From: an uncultured Eubacteriales bacterium
GTDB taxonomy: Bacteria > Bacillota > Clostridia > Oscillospirales > Oscillospiraceae
Assembly: GCA_900546615.1 (NCBI GenBank)
Contig: URDJ01000029.1
Location: 1-35,951, forward strand
Length of the DNA: 35,951 nt
Reading direction: 5' to 3'
The position numbers and the translations under genes were made by a program. The stretch's first letter is position 1. The number at the start of each line of letters is the position of its first letter. The notes beneath the pieces were generated by a model. The model had not been told where the DNA came from. It was given only the letters and a program-made list of their open reading frames with translations, and ran no database searches. This document shows, in pieces, positions 1-7,901 of this stretch.

Positions 1-2
1 CT

Positions 3-1616
3 GCCGGCACTGTCATGTTTTTGTTGGAGATCGGTGAACTGCTGGAGGATTGGACACGGAAGAAATCTGTGGCGGATCTGGCAGAGAGTCTGTCTCTCCA
101 TGTGGATCGGGTATGGATGAAAACTGAGGCTGGTGAAGTGCTCACCCCTATCGGTCAGATCAGACCCGGCGACCGGGTCGTGGTTCGAGCCGGAAGTGTC
201 ATCCCCCTGGACAGTGTGGTGGCGGAGGGGGAGATCACCGTCAACCAGGCATCCCTCACCGGCGAGCCTGTCCCCGTGGCCAAGCGGCCCGGCGGCATAG
301 TTTACGCCGGCACTGTTGTGGAGGAGGGCGAGTCCATGCTGGAGGTTAAGCAAGCCTCCGGCCAGAGCCGCTATGACCAGATCGTGGAGATGATCCAGCG
401 TTCAGAGAAGATGAAGTCCGCCGCCGAAGCCAAAGCATCCAACTTGGCAGACAAACTGGTACCCTATACCTTTGCCGGCAGCCTGGTGAGCCTTGCGCTC
501 ACCAGGAACTTGACCCGGGCCTTGTCGGTGCTCATGGTAGACTTCTCCTGTGCCCTGAAACTGGCCATGCCCCTGGCGGTGCTCTCTGCCATGCGTGAGG
601 CGGGGCGGGAGCACATCACGGTCAAGGGAGGCAAGTTCCTGGAGGCTGTGGCCAGCGCGGATACCATTGTCTTTGACAAGACCGGCACCCTCACCCATGC
701 CTGTCCCAGGGTGGCCCGAGTCGTCCCCTTCAATGGTATGGAGGCGGCGGAGATGCTGCGCCTTGCCGCCTGCTTGGAGGAACATTTCCCTCACTCCATG
801 GCAAACGCTGTGGTAGAGGAAGCCAAACGCCGGGGGTTGAGCCACGAAGAACGCCATGCTAAAGTAGAGTACCTGGTTGCTCACGGCATTGCCAGTTCGG
901 TGGACGGAGCGCAAGTGTGCATCGGCAGCGCCCACTTCATCTTCGAGGACGAGAAGTGCGTGATCCCCGAGGGTGAGGAAAACAAATTTGATGCCCTACC
1001 CCCTGAGTTCTCCCAACTCTATCTGGCCATCGACGGGGTGCTTTCCGCCGTGATCTGCATCTCTGATCCTCTGCGAGAGGAGGCGCGGGAGGTCCTTTCT
1101 GCCCTGAGAAATCTGGGCGTAAAAAACCTGGTCATGCTGACCGGGGACAGCCCCCGTACCGCCGCTTCCATTGCGGAACAACTGGGGGTAGACGACTTCC
1201 GGGCCGGGGTTCTCCCGGCGGATAAGGCAGAGTATGTGGCCGCCATGCGGCGGGAGGGGCACACCGTACTGATGGTGGGGGATGGCATCAACGACTCCCC
1301 GGCTCTTTCTGAGGCGGACGCCGGCATCGCCATCAGTGATGGAGCGGCCATTGCCAGGGAGATTGCCGACATCACCATTGCCGCCGACAGTCTGTGGGAG
1401 CTGGTGCGCCTGCGGCAGCTGGCCATGGGCCTGATGTGCCGTATCCAGAACAACTACCGCTTTGTCATCGGGTTCAACGGGGCGCTGATCGGTCTTGGTG
1501 TGGCGGGCATCCTGCCTCCAACCACCTCCGCCATGCTCCACAACCTGTCTACTCTTGGAGTAAGTCTCCATAGCATGGCTGCTCTGCCCCAGAAAAAACA
1601 AAATAAAGTTTCCTGA
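3..1616 (+). CDS. Heavy-metal P1B-type ATPase, 5' end outside window
   Basis: ATP-driven metal exporter of the inner membrane, partial. The frame is open to the left edge, so the ATG at 15 is probably internal; by family size (about 620-700 residues) roughly 100-150 N-terminal residues are missing. Visible are the actuator TGEP (258-269), the phosphorylation motif DKTGTLT (675-695), a modified HP locus read as HFPHSM (from 783), TGD (1140-1148) and GDGIND (1278-1295). The membrane helix before the phosphorylation domain reads F-S-C-A-L-K (543-560), where many P1B pumps carry CPC, SPC or TPC. The transported metal (Zn, Cd, Mn or other) therefore cannot be read off. It is followed by a strong terminator and then a TetR gene. 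Pairing with an import-type ABC system suggests metal homeostasis rather than simple resistance. Confidence 0.9.
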   Translation, partial: AGTVMFLLEIGELLEDWTRKKSVADLAESLSLHVDRVWMKTEAGEVLTPIGQIRPGDRVVVRAGSVIPLDSVVAEGEITVNQASLTGEPVPVAKRPGGIVYAGTVVEEGESMLEVKQASGQSRYDQIVEMIQRSEKMKSAAEAKASNLADKLVPYTFAGSLVSLALTRNLTRALSVLMVDFSCALKLAMPLAVLSAMREAGREHITVKGGKFLEAVASADTIVFDKTGTLTHACPRVARVVPFNGMEAAEMLRLAACLEEHFPHSMANAVVEEAKRRGLSHEERHAKVEYLVAHGIASSVDGAQVCIGSAHFIFEDEKCVIPEGEENKFDALPPEFSQLYLAIDGVLSAVICISDPLREEAREVLSALRNLGVKNLVMLTGDSPRTAASIAEQLGVDDFRAGVLPADKAEYVAAMRREGHTVLMVGDGINDSPALSEADAGIAISDGAAIAREIADITIAADSLWELVRLRQLAMGLMCRIQNNYRFVIGFNGALIGLGVAGILPPTTSAMLHNLSTLGVSLHSMAALPQKKQNKVS

Positions 1617-1619
1617 CAG

Positions 1620-1649
1620 AGCCCAGCGCGTATGCGCTGGGCTTTTTTT
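1620..1649 (+). terminator. Rho-independent terminator after the P-type ATPase
   Basis: Perfect 10-base stem (1620-1629 with 1634-1643), loop GTAT, followed by a run of T to 1649. It lies four bases after the ATPase stop and separates that gene from the TetR promoter. Confidence 0.93.
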
Positions 1650-1658
1650 GTATTCCAC

Positions 1659-1687
1659 TTGACAAACTGCCGCTGCAGTCGTATTAT
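1659..1687 (+). promoter_or_regulatory. Sigma-A-type promoter of the TetR gene
   Basis: TTGACA at 1659-1664, a 17-base spacer and TATTAT at 1682-1687, a near-consensus housekeeping promoter. The -10 overlaps the palindrome at 1686-1711. Confidence 0.88.
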
Positions 1688-1711
1688 AACAGTGTTATAT
1701 AACGCTGTTAT
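1686..1711. promoter_or_regulatory. 26-base palindromic operator, probably of the TetR protein
   Basis: Outer arms ATAACAG (1686-1692) and CTGTTAT (1705-1711) flank an inner palindrome GTTATATAAC (1694-1703). Only the centre-flanking pair 1693/1704 breaks symmetry. The site overlaps the -10 box and the predicted transcription start and lies 13 bases before the TetR start codon, which is typical of TetR autorepression. Confidence 0.82.
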
Positions 1712-1724
1712 GAGGAGGAGTCCT

Positions 1725-2342
1725 ATGGAAGAAAAATCTAATGTTACTCTGGAAAAAATCCAAGAGGCAGCCATGAGCGAGTTTCTGGACAAGGGCTTTC
1801 AAGGGGCTTCTCTGCGGCAGATCGTAAAAAATGCCGGGGTAACTACTGGTGCGTTCTACGGCTATTTCTCCAGCAAGGAAGCACTCTTTGCCTCCATCGT
1901 GGAGCCACACGCCGCCGCTTTGATGGGGCGGTTCATGGAGGCGCAGACTTCCTTTTCCGAACTGCCGGAGCAGGAGCAGCCGGAGCACATGGGGCTGGAG
2001 TCCAGTCAGTGTGTCCGTTGGATGCTGGACTATATCTGCGATCACCGGGAGCCGGTGAAGCTGCTGCTGTGCAAGGCTGAGGGAACCAGCTATGAGCACT
2101 TTGTCCACAACATGGTAGAGGCGGAGGTGGAGTACACGCTCCGTTACATGGATGTTCTCCGCCGCCTGGGCCGGGCGGTCCCGGAACTGAGCCAGTCTCT
2201 TTGCCACATCATCGCCAGCGGAATGTTCAACGGCCTTTTTGAGATCGTCGTACATGATATGCCGAAAGAGCAGGCCCTGCGGGATGTAGAACAGTTCCGA
2301 ACTTTCTACACGGGTGGATGGCTGAAATTGATGGGGGGATGA
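1725..2342 (+). CDS. TetR/AcrR-family transcriptional regulator
   Basis: A 205-residue one-component repressor. The N-terminal helix-turn-helix is clear: residues about 25-50 contain LRQIVKNAGVTTGAFYGYF and then SSKEALF, the TetR signature; the rest is the usual variable helical ligand domain. The start is set at ATG 1725 because GGAGGAG lies 6-12 bases upstream; an upstream in-frame ATG at 1632 lies inside the terminator/promoter region and is unlikely. It sits between a metal ATPase and an ABC pair with a 26-base palindrome over its own -10, so autoregulation and control of the downstream ABC genes is likely. The ligand is unknown. A related TetR gene at 16057 in module 2 is broken. Confidence 0.93.
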   Translation: MEEKSNVTLEKIQEAAMSEFLDKGFQGASLRQIVKNAGVTTGAFYGYFSSKEALFASIVEPHAAALMGRFMEAQTSFSELPEQEQPEHMGLESSQCVRWMLDYICDHREPVKLLLCKAEGTSYEHFVHNMVEAEVEYTLRYMDVLRRLGRAVPELSQSLCHIIASGMFNGLFEIVVHDMPKEQALRDVEQFRTFYTGGWLKLMGG

Positions 2343-2356
2343 CCCCTATCTTTTTT
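2335..2356 (+). terminator. Weak terminator-like hairpin at the TetR stop codon
   Basis: GGGG (2335-2338) and CCCC (2343-2346) can pair around the stop codon, followed by TATCTTTTTT. The stem is only four pairs, so termination is probably partial. Confidence 0.35.
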
Positions 2357-2364
2357 GAACATTA

Positions 2365-2380
2365 GTTAGTTGTTGCTAAC
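2365..2380. promoter_or_regulatory. GTTAG-N6-CTAAC operator candidate, ABC pair 1
   Basis: Exact dyad GTTAG TTGTTG CTAAC, 20 bases before the ABC start codon. A -10-like TATCTT lies at 2347-2352, 12 bases upstream; no good -35 was found. The same dyad recurs at 8935 and 11860, and with one mismatch at 7869. Confidence 0.7.
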
Positions 2381-2400
2381 TTGAAGAAGGAGGTTTTTCC

Positions 2401-4194
2401 ATGAAGCAGAAGAAAAAGAGCGATGTTGCGGTCCTGCTGAACTACGCAGGCAGTCACAAGGGACTGACCTTCCTGGGGCTGACCCTGTCGGCGGTGTCCA
2501 TGCTGTTGAGCATGGCACCCTACATCTGCATTTGGCTGGTGGCCCGGGATCTGATTGCCGTAGCGCCGGACTGGACCCGGGCGCAGGACATTGCACAATA
2601 CGGCTGGCTGGCGTTTGCCTTTGCGGTGGCCGGCATCGTCCTGTATTTTGCAGGATTGATGTGTACCCATCTGGCGGCCTTCCGCACAGCGGCCAACATC
2701 CGCAAGCAGGGCGTCGCCCATGTGATGAAAGCCCCTCTGGGCTTCTTCGACTCCAACGCCTCTGGCCTCATCCGGGGACGGCTGGATGCGGCGGCGGCCG
2801 ATACCGAGACCCTGCTTGCCCACAATCTGGCGGACATCGTAGGCACAATCACCCTATTTGTGTCCATGCTGGTGCTGATGTTCGTCTTTGACTGGCGGAT
2901 GGGCGCGGCCTGCCTGCTGGCGGCGGTGATTTCCATTATCGCTATGTTCTCTATGATGGGCGGCAAAAACGCCAAACTGATGGCAGAGTATCAGGCAGCC
3001 CAGGACCGCATGACCAAGGCGGGCACCGAGTATGTCCGAGGCATACCGGTGGTTAAGATTTTCCAGCAGACCGTGTATTCCTTCAAAGCCTTTCAAGAGG
3101 CCATTGAGGATTACAGTTCCAAAGCGGAGCACTATCAGGGCGATGTGTGCCGTGTGCCGCAGTCCATCAATCTAACCTTTACTGAGGGCGCTTTTGTGTT
3201 CCTGGTGCCTGCGGCCCTGTTTCTGGCTCCCGGAACTCTGGCCGGCGGTGACTTTGCGGGATTTATTACAAACTTCGTCTTTTACGCAGTGTTCTCCGCC
3301 ATCATTTCCACCGCGCTTGCCAAGATCATGTTTGCCGCATCCGGTATGATGCTGGCCAGTACTGCGCTGGGGCGCATTGACCAGGTCATGTGCGCTCCTG
3401 AACTGAAAGTGCCTGACCACCCTCAATCCCCCGGAAGCAGCCGTGTAGAATTTGAAGATGTGAGCTTTACATACGATGGGGCCCAGACCTCTGCCCTCTC
3501 CCATGTGTCCTTCACAGCGGAGCCGGGACAGACCGTAGCCCTGGTAGGACCCTCCGGCGGCGGAAAGACCACCGCTGCCAGCCTGATTCCCCGCTTCTGG
3601 GACGCCACCTCCGGCGTGGTGAAGGTGGGCGGCGTGGATGTGCGGCAGATCGATCCCCATGTACTCATGGATCAGATCGCCTTTGTGTTCCAGAACAGCC
3701 GCCTGTTCAAAGCCTCCATTTTGGAGAATGTCCGGGCCGCCCGTCCCAACGCCACCCGGGAGCAGGTGCTCTCGGCGTTGATGGCCGCTCAGTGTGGGGA
3801 CATTCTGGAGAAATTGCCCCAGGGCATGGACACCCTGATTGGCTCCGAAGGGACTTATCTCTCCGGCGGCGAGCAGCAGCGCATCGCCCTGGCCCGGGCC
3901 ATCCTGAAGGATGCGCCCATCGTTGTGCTCGATGAAGCCACCGCCTTTGCCGACCCTGAGAACGAGGCGTTGATCCAAAAGGCGTTTACCGAGTTGACCC
4001 GTGGCCGCACCGTTATCATGATTGCCCACCGCCTGTCTACTGTGGTGGGTGCGGACAAGATCCTGGTGTTGGAGGAGGGACGCATCGTGGAGCAGGGCTC
4101 CCATCAGGAGCTGACTGCCTCCAGCGGCCTCTATGCCCGGATGTGGGCGGATTACAACCAGGCAGTCCAGTGGAAGATCACCAGCGAACAGTGA
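2401..4194 (+). CDS. ABC transporter, fused membrane and ATPase domains (YbtP/YbtQ-like), pair 1 first subunit
   Basis: A 597-residue half transporter. An exporter-fold membrane domain of six helices occupies about residues 15-320, followed by a nucleotide-binding domain with Walker A GPSGGGKTT from residue 383, Q-loop FVFQNS, signature LSGGEQQR from residue 487, Walker B IVVLDEATAF and H-loop AHRLST. The start ATG is preceded by AAGGAGG with a 7-base gap. The next gene begins 16 bases after its stop and encodes the partner, so a heterodimer is likely. The closest style is the YbtP/YbtQ-Irp6/Irp7 group, which imports ferric siderophores despite the exporter fold; that assignment is from memory and context, and a drug or peptide exporter remains possible. 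A GTTAG-N6-CTAAC site lies just upstream. Confidence 0.9.
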   Translation: MKQKKKSDVAVLLNYAGSHKGLTFLGLTLSAVSMLLSMAPYICIWLVARDLIAVAPDWTRAQDIAQYGWLAFAFAVAGIVLYFAGLMCTHLAAFRTAANIRKQGVAHVMKAPLGFFDSNASGLIRGRLDAAAADTETLLAHNLADIVGTITLFVSMLVLMFVFDWRMGAACLLAAVISIIAMFSMMGGKNAKLMAEYQAAQDRMTKAGTEYVRGIPVVKIFQQTVYSFKAFQEAIEDYSSKAEHYQGDVCRVPQSINLTFTEGAFVFLVPAALFLAPGTLAGGDFAGFITNFVFYAVFSAIISTALAKIMFAASGMMLASTALGRIDQVMCAPELKVPDHPQSPGSSRVEFEDVSFTYDGAQTSALSHVSFTAEPGQTVALVGPSGGGKTTAASLIPRFWDATSGVVKVGGVDVRQIDPHVLMDQIAFVFQNSRLFKASILENVRAARPNATREQVLSALMAAQCGDILEKLPQGMDTLIGSEGTYLSGGEQQRIALARAILKDAPIVVLDEATAFADPENEALIQKAFTELTRGRTVIMIAHRLSTVVGADKILVLEEGRIVEQGSHQELTASSGLYARMWADYNQAVQWKITSEQ

Positions 4195-4210
4195 GAGAGG
4201 GGTGAAGAAT

Positions 4211-5953
4211 ATGTTCAACAAAAACTTTCAGAGGAAGTACGCCCTCACCGACCAGGGCGTAAAAAATGTCAAAAAGGGAGCCTTCTGGACGGTCATCGTT
4301 AACCTTGTCGTCATGGGCGGCATGAGCATCCTGTATCTGCTGATGTACGGCCTGATGGGAACCTTTACAGACGACCAACCGCTGCCCAACGCGGCCCTCC
4401 TGCTCGGGCTGGTAGTTGTATTCCTGATTCTTTCCTTTGTGACTCATCTGCAGCAGTACTACGCCACCTATGGACTGGTCTATAACGAGGTAAAATCCAC
4501 ACGGCTCAGTCTGGCGGAGCGGCTGCGCAAACTGCCTTTAGGCTACTTCGGCAAGCGGGATCTGGCGGACCTAACCGAGACCATTATGGGCGACGTGAAC
4601 CGCATGGAGCATGTCTGGTCCCATGTGCTGGGTTATCTGTACGGAGCCTATATCTCCACGGCGATTATCGCGGTGTGCCTGCTGGTGTATGACTGGCGGC
4701 TGGCCATCGCCTGCCTGTGGGGTGTGCCGGTGGCCTTCGGCCTGCTGTTCGGCACCCGGAGGATTTCCGCCCGGACCTCTGAGCGGACGAAAAAAGCTGC
4801 GATCCGCGTCTCCGACGGCATTCAGGAAACTCTGGAAAATGTCCGGGAGATCCGCGCCACCAATCAGGAGGAGCGCTATCTGGCCGGGCTCAATCAGAAG
4901 ATCGATGACCATGAGAAGGTCACCATCCAGGGCGAGCTGGGGACCGGCATCTTCGTCAATGCGGCCAGCGTCATCATGCGTATGGGGGTAGCTACCACCA
5001 TTCTGGTGGGAGCCAGCCTGATTCTTTCCGGGCAAATCGACTTCATGCTGCTGTTTTTGTTCCTGCTGGTTATTACCCGCGTGTATGCGCCTTTTGACCA
5101 GAGCCTGGCTCTCATCGCTGAGATGTTTGTGTCCCAAGTATCCGCCGACCGCATGAACGAGATTTACGACACCCCCACGGCTGAGGGTGCAGAGGTGTTT
5201 CAGCCCAAGGGACACGATATTGAGTTCGACCATGTGGGCTTTGCCTACGACAGGAAAAAGGTGCTGGACGGCGTGAGCTTTACCGCCCGGGAGGGTGAAG
5301 TGACTGCCCTGGTGGGCCCTTCCGGGTCCGGTAAGAGTACCTGCGCCCGACTGGCTGCCCGGCTGTGGGATGTAACAGAGGGACGCATCAAGGTAGGCGG
5401 CGTGGACATCTCCACGGTGGACCCGGAGGCATTGCTGACCGATTACTCCATGGTGTTTCAGGATGTGGTGCTTTTTGACGACACGGTGATGGAGAATATC
5501 CGTCTGGGCAAGCGAGGCGCCACCGACGAGGAGGTGCGGGCCGCGGCGGAGGCCGCCAACTGCGGGGAGTTCATCTGCCGCCTGCCCCAGGGATATGATA
5601 CCCCCATCGGGGAAAACGGCGCAAAACTCTCCGGCGGAGAGCGGCAGCGCATCTCCATCGCCCGGGCTCTTTTGAAGAACGCCCCCATCGTCCTGCTGGA
5701 CGAGGCTACTGCCAGCCTGGATGTGGAAAATGAGACAAAGGTGCAGGGTGCGCTCTCCCGCCTGCTGGCAGGCAAGACGGTGCTGGTCATTGCTCACCGG
5801 ATGCGCACCGTGGCAGGAGCCGACCACATCGTAGTGCTGGAAAATGGCCGTGTGGCCGAGCAGGGTACGCCTGCGGAGCTGATGGAGCAGGGCGGCCTCT
5901 ACCGCCGTATGGTGGAGCTCCAGAGTGAAAGCGCCCGTTGGCAACTGGGCTAA
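4211..5953 (+). CDS. ABC transporter, fused membrane and ATPase domains (YbtP/YbtQ-like), pair 1 second subunit
   Basis: A 580-residue partner of the preceding gene. The membrane domain spans about residues 15-310; the ATPase domain has Walker A GPSGSGKST from residue 369, Q-loop MVFQDVVLF, signature LSGGERQR, Walker B IVLLDEATASLD and H-loop AHRMRT. ATG 4211 was chosen because it follows a GAGAGGGG ribosome site and gives the normal N-terminus; the frame is open upstream into the previous gene only by overlap. Both ATP sites of the heterodimer have intact signature motifs. It is transcribed with the preceding gene and ends nine bases before the convergent relaxase stop. Substrate is inferred from context (metal or metallophore), not shown. 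Confidence 0.9.
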   Translation: MFNKNFQRKYALTDQGVKNVKKGAFWTVIVNLVVMGGMSILYLLMYGLMGTFTDDQPLPNAALLLGLVVVFLILSFVTHLQQYYATYGLVYNEVKSTRLSLAERLRKLPLGYFGKRDLADLTETIMGDVNRMEHVWSHVLGYLYGAYISTAIIAVCLLVYDWRLAIACLWGVPVAFGLLFGTRRISARTSERTKKAAIRVSDGIQETLENVREIRATNQEERYLAGLNQKIDDHEKVTIQGELGTGIFVNAASVIMRMGVATTILVGASLILSGQIDFMLLFLFLLVITRVYAPFDQSLALIAEMFVSQVSADRMNEIYDTPTAEGAEVFQPKGHDIEFDHVGFAYDRKKVLDGVSFTAREGEVTALVGPSGSGKSTCARLAARLWDVTEGRIKVGGVDISTVDPEALLTDYSMVFQDVVLFDDTVMENIRLGKRGATDEEVRAAAEAANCGEFICRLPQGYDTPIGENGAKLSGGERQRISIARALLKNAPIVLLDEATASLDVENETKVQGALSRLLAGKTVLVIAHRMRTVAGADHIVVLENGRVAEQGTPAELMEQGGLYRRMVELQSESARWQLG

Positions 5954-5962
5954 TTATTTCGT

Positions 5963-7312
5963 TTATTCAAGTTCATTCGACCTCTTCTTCGGGAGTACAA
6001 CATCCTCTGACCGTTCCAGTAAGATACGGACATTTTGGTTGAGGGTGTCGTACTCCCGTTCTTTCTGTTGAGCCTTCCTGCATTCCGATTGCAGGGCGGT
6101 TCTTCTGGCCCTGAGCACATCCATTTCGGCCCGGAGCCGCTGGGCGGCGGGCAGGGGTACGGCGCCCAGCCGTTTCAGTTCCCTTGCCGCTGCCTCGAAC
6201 AGGATGATCTCACTCTCATGCCCCCGGAGGAATTTCTCCTTGTCCCTGGACTGGCGGTATTGGTCATACAGAGGACGGAACTGGCGGTAGGTGGCAGCGT
6301 GCTTCATGGTGAGGGTCAGCCACTCCATTTCCTTCTCCGTTGCCCGGAGTTCCGCCTTCACTCTGGCGGTGGCGGCTGCCGCTCCATCGCACCGCTCGGA
6401 CAATTCCTCTAAACTTCCAATGCCATGCTCCGTCAGGAAGTTCAGCGTTTCCGCTGCCCGCTTTAGGTTCTCAATCGTTGCCCAATGTTTGTAGCCGGCA
6501 CTCTGCTGGGCTTTGATATTGTTCTGGATGTCGATGAGCAGGCTGGGCCTCCCGGTGCGCTGTTTCGGCTGGCGGGAAGGACTGGGCTTGCCAGCGATCC
6601 GGGAGGTCAGGGCTTCCTCGGCGTAGTCGGCGCCCAGGGTTTTCAAACGGGTGAACCGCTCCTGACCCGGAGCTCTGGCAGATATGTACTTGCCCTGTTT
6701 CAGTTCATACCCTTCCCGCTGGAGGCGGCGGAGCAGGTCCTCCAGGTCGGTGCAGCCGGGCAGAAGCCGGTCGATGGCAGAGCGCAGCTTCGCCTTATAG
6801 CTGGTGCCGTTCTGTTCCGCCTGATGCTCAATATAGCTCTTGCCCTTGTCTTGGCCGGGGACAATGACGGACAGGCCATGCTCTTTACAGATACGGTCGC
6901 TGGTACGGCGGATCTCATGGTAGCTTCTCTTGTTGGAGTGGTAGTGCCGGTGGTTCTGGAAACTGACCGCATTGAAGATTAGGTGATTATGGACATGGTC
7001 CCTGTCAATGTGAGTGGTGAGGACAAATTCATATTTGCCGCCCAGGACCTCTTGTGCCAGTTCCATGCCGATCCGGTGGGCTTCCTCCGGTGTGACCTCC
7101 CCAGGCTCAAACGCCTGGATGAGGTGCCGGCCCAGGTTCGTTCTCTTGTCGATGGCGTGGCGGCGGGTCCAGGCAAATTCAATGTCGGCGGTCTCGGCGG
7201 TGCAGCCGAAGGAGGACACCAGCAACTTTCCATCAGTCTTGTCGGGATTGCAGATATAGTCAATGGCCGCTTTCAGCGTTGACTTAATAGGATGCGTCTT
7301 TGTAACTGCCAT
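5963..7312 (-). CDS. Relaxase / mobilization nuclease (MobP-like)
   Basis: A 449-residue DNA-nicking transfer protein. The relaxase domain occupies about residues 1-180: probable nucleophile Tyr19 in DYICNP, and the metal-binding three-histidine motif HIDRDHVHNH at residues 101-110 (His101, His108 and His110 as candidate ligands). The C-terminal half is charged and helical with no recognised fold. It would cut at oriT and lead the transferred strand into a recipient. The start ATG at 7312 has GGAG six bases upstream and lies inside the end of mobC (40-base overlap), so the two are translated together. The block runs opposite to the flanking cargo and ends head to head with ABC pair 1, as if the mobilization genes had been inserted between two metal-transport modules. 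Confidence 0.93.
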   Translation of the reverse strand: MAVTKTHPIKSTLKAAIDYICNPDKTDGKLLVSSFGCTAETADIEFAWTRRHAIDKRTNLGRHLIQAFEPGEVTPEEAHRIGMELAQEVLGGKYEFVLTTHIDRDHVHNHLIFNAVSFQNHRHYHSNKRSYHEIRRTSDRICKEHGLSVIVPGQDKGKSYIEHQAEQNGTSYKAKLRSAIDRLLPGCTDLEDLLRRLQREGYELKQGKYISARAPGQERFTRLKTLGADYAEEALTSRIAGKPSPSRQPKQRTGRPSLLIDIQNNIKAQQSAGYKHWATIENLKRAAETLNFLTEHGIGSLEELSERCDGAAAATARVKAELRATEKEMEWLTLTMKHAATYRQFRPLYDQYRQSRDKEKFLRGHESEIILFEAAARELKRLGAVPLPAAQRLRAEMDVLRARRTALQSECRKAQQKEREYDTLNQNVRILLERSEDVVLPKKRSNELE

Positions 7313-7602
7313 ATCTGCTCCAATCTCTCCCGGATTTCCTCCATGTCAGCCTGATAGGTAGGGCCTCCGGCGTTGACCCGCTTGGCGATCTGGTTGATGT
7401 TCCGGCCAATGGAGCCCAGGGCTTTCGTCATTTCCTTAATGTCGGTGGTGTCCACCTGGATGATATATCCGTCAATCGCCATCTTCCGCAGATATGCCCC
7501 ATACCTCTTTGTGGGGAGTTGTGCCATCTTCTCGTCAATGAGCCGTTTTTCCTCCTCTGTCACCCAGAACTTCATCTGTATATTCCGTTTTCTGTTTGCC
7601 AT
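7273..7602 (-). CDS. mobC: MobC-like relaxosome accessory protein
   Basis: A 109-residue basic protein. The N-terminus NRKRNIQMKFWVTEEEKRLI is the ribbon-helix-helix-type beginning of MobC/plasmid mobilization relaxosome proteins, and the C-terminal half (GSIGRNINQIAKRVN) is the conserved MobC segment. It should bind near oriT and assist the relaxase, whose gene overlaps its 3' end by 40 bases. The inverted repeats about 60-110 bases upstream of its start are the likely binding and nick region. Confidence 0.92.
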   Translation of the reverse strand: MANRKRNIQMKFWVTEEEKRLIDEKMAQLPTKRYGAYLRKMAIDGYIIQVDTTDIKEMTKALGSIGRNINQIAKRVNAGGPTYQADMEEIRERLEQIWQLQRRILLSQR

Positions 7603-7831
7603 CGCGGTATCTCGCCTCTTTTCGTATCAGGGTTTGGGATGTTCTCAACAAGTATTTTTCGGGTTTAGGGGGAGGGTTCCCTAAAGCCAAAAATCGCAAG
7701 CGGGTACTCGCTTGCTGTGCTTGCTACAACAACCCTTCCCTTGTTTTCCCCTCTACTAATACTACAATTTGAAACGAAGATTTTGGCTGACTATACTGAA
7801 TTGGAGTGCTATTAAGGAATGGGCTAATTTC
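7603..7831. other. Intergenic region with probable oriT
   Basis: No convincing gene. It lies between divergent mobC and the AraC gene and holds two tandem inverted repeats: TTTAGGG/CCCTAAA (7664-7670, 7679-7685) and GCAAGCG/CGCTTGC (7696-7702, 7709-7715). A further copy of GCTTGCT follows at about 7718-7725 (TGCTTGCTAC). Position immediately upstream of mobC-relaxase and the tandem repeats fit an origin of transfer. The nick site was not identified. Confidence 0.6.
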
Positions 7832-7860
7832 TTGAATTATGCTCATGCTTGTGTTATCAT
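7832..7860 (+). promoter_or_regulatory. Promoter of the AraC-family gene
   Basis: TTGAAT at 7832-7837, a 17-base spacer and TATCAT at 7855-7860. The dyad at 7869 begins eight bases after the -10, over the expected transcription start. Confidence 0.7.
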
Positions 7861-7868
7861 AATGGTGA

Positions 7869-7884
7869 GTAAGCCGAAGCTAAC
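7869..7884. promoter_or_regulatory. GTTAG-N6-CTAAC-like operator candidate, AraC gene
   Basis: GTAAG CCGAAG CTAAC, one mismatch from the dyad found exactly at 2365, 8935 and 11860, with the same 6-base spacing, placed just downstream of a good promoter and just before the ribosome site. Confidence 0.6.
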
Positions 7885-7901
7885 CGATTGGAGGGATGTG
7901 C

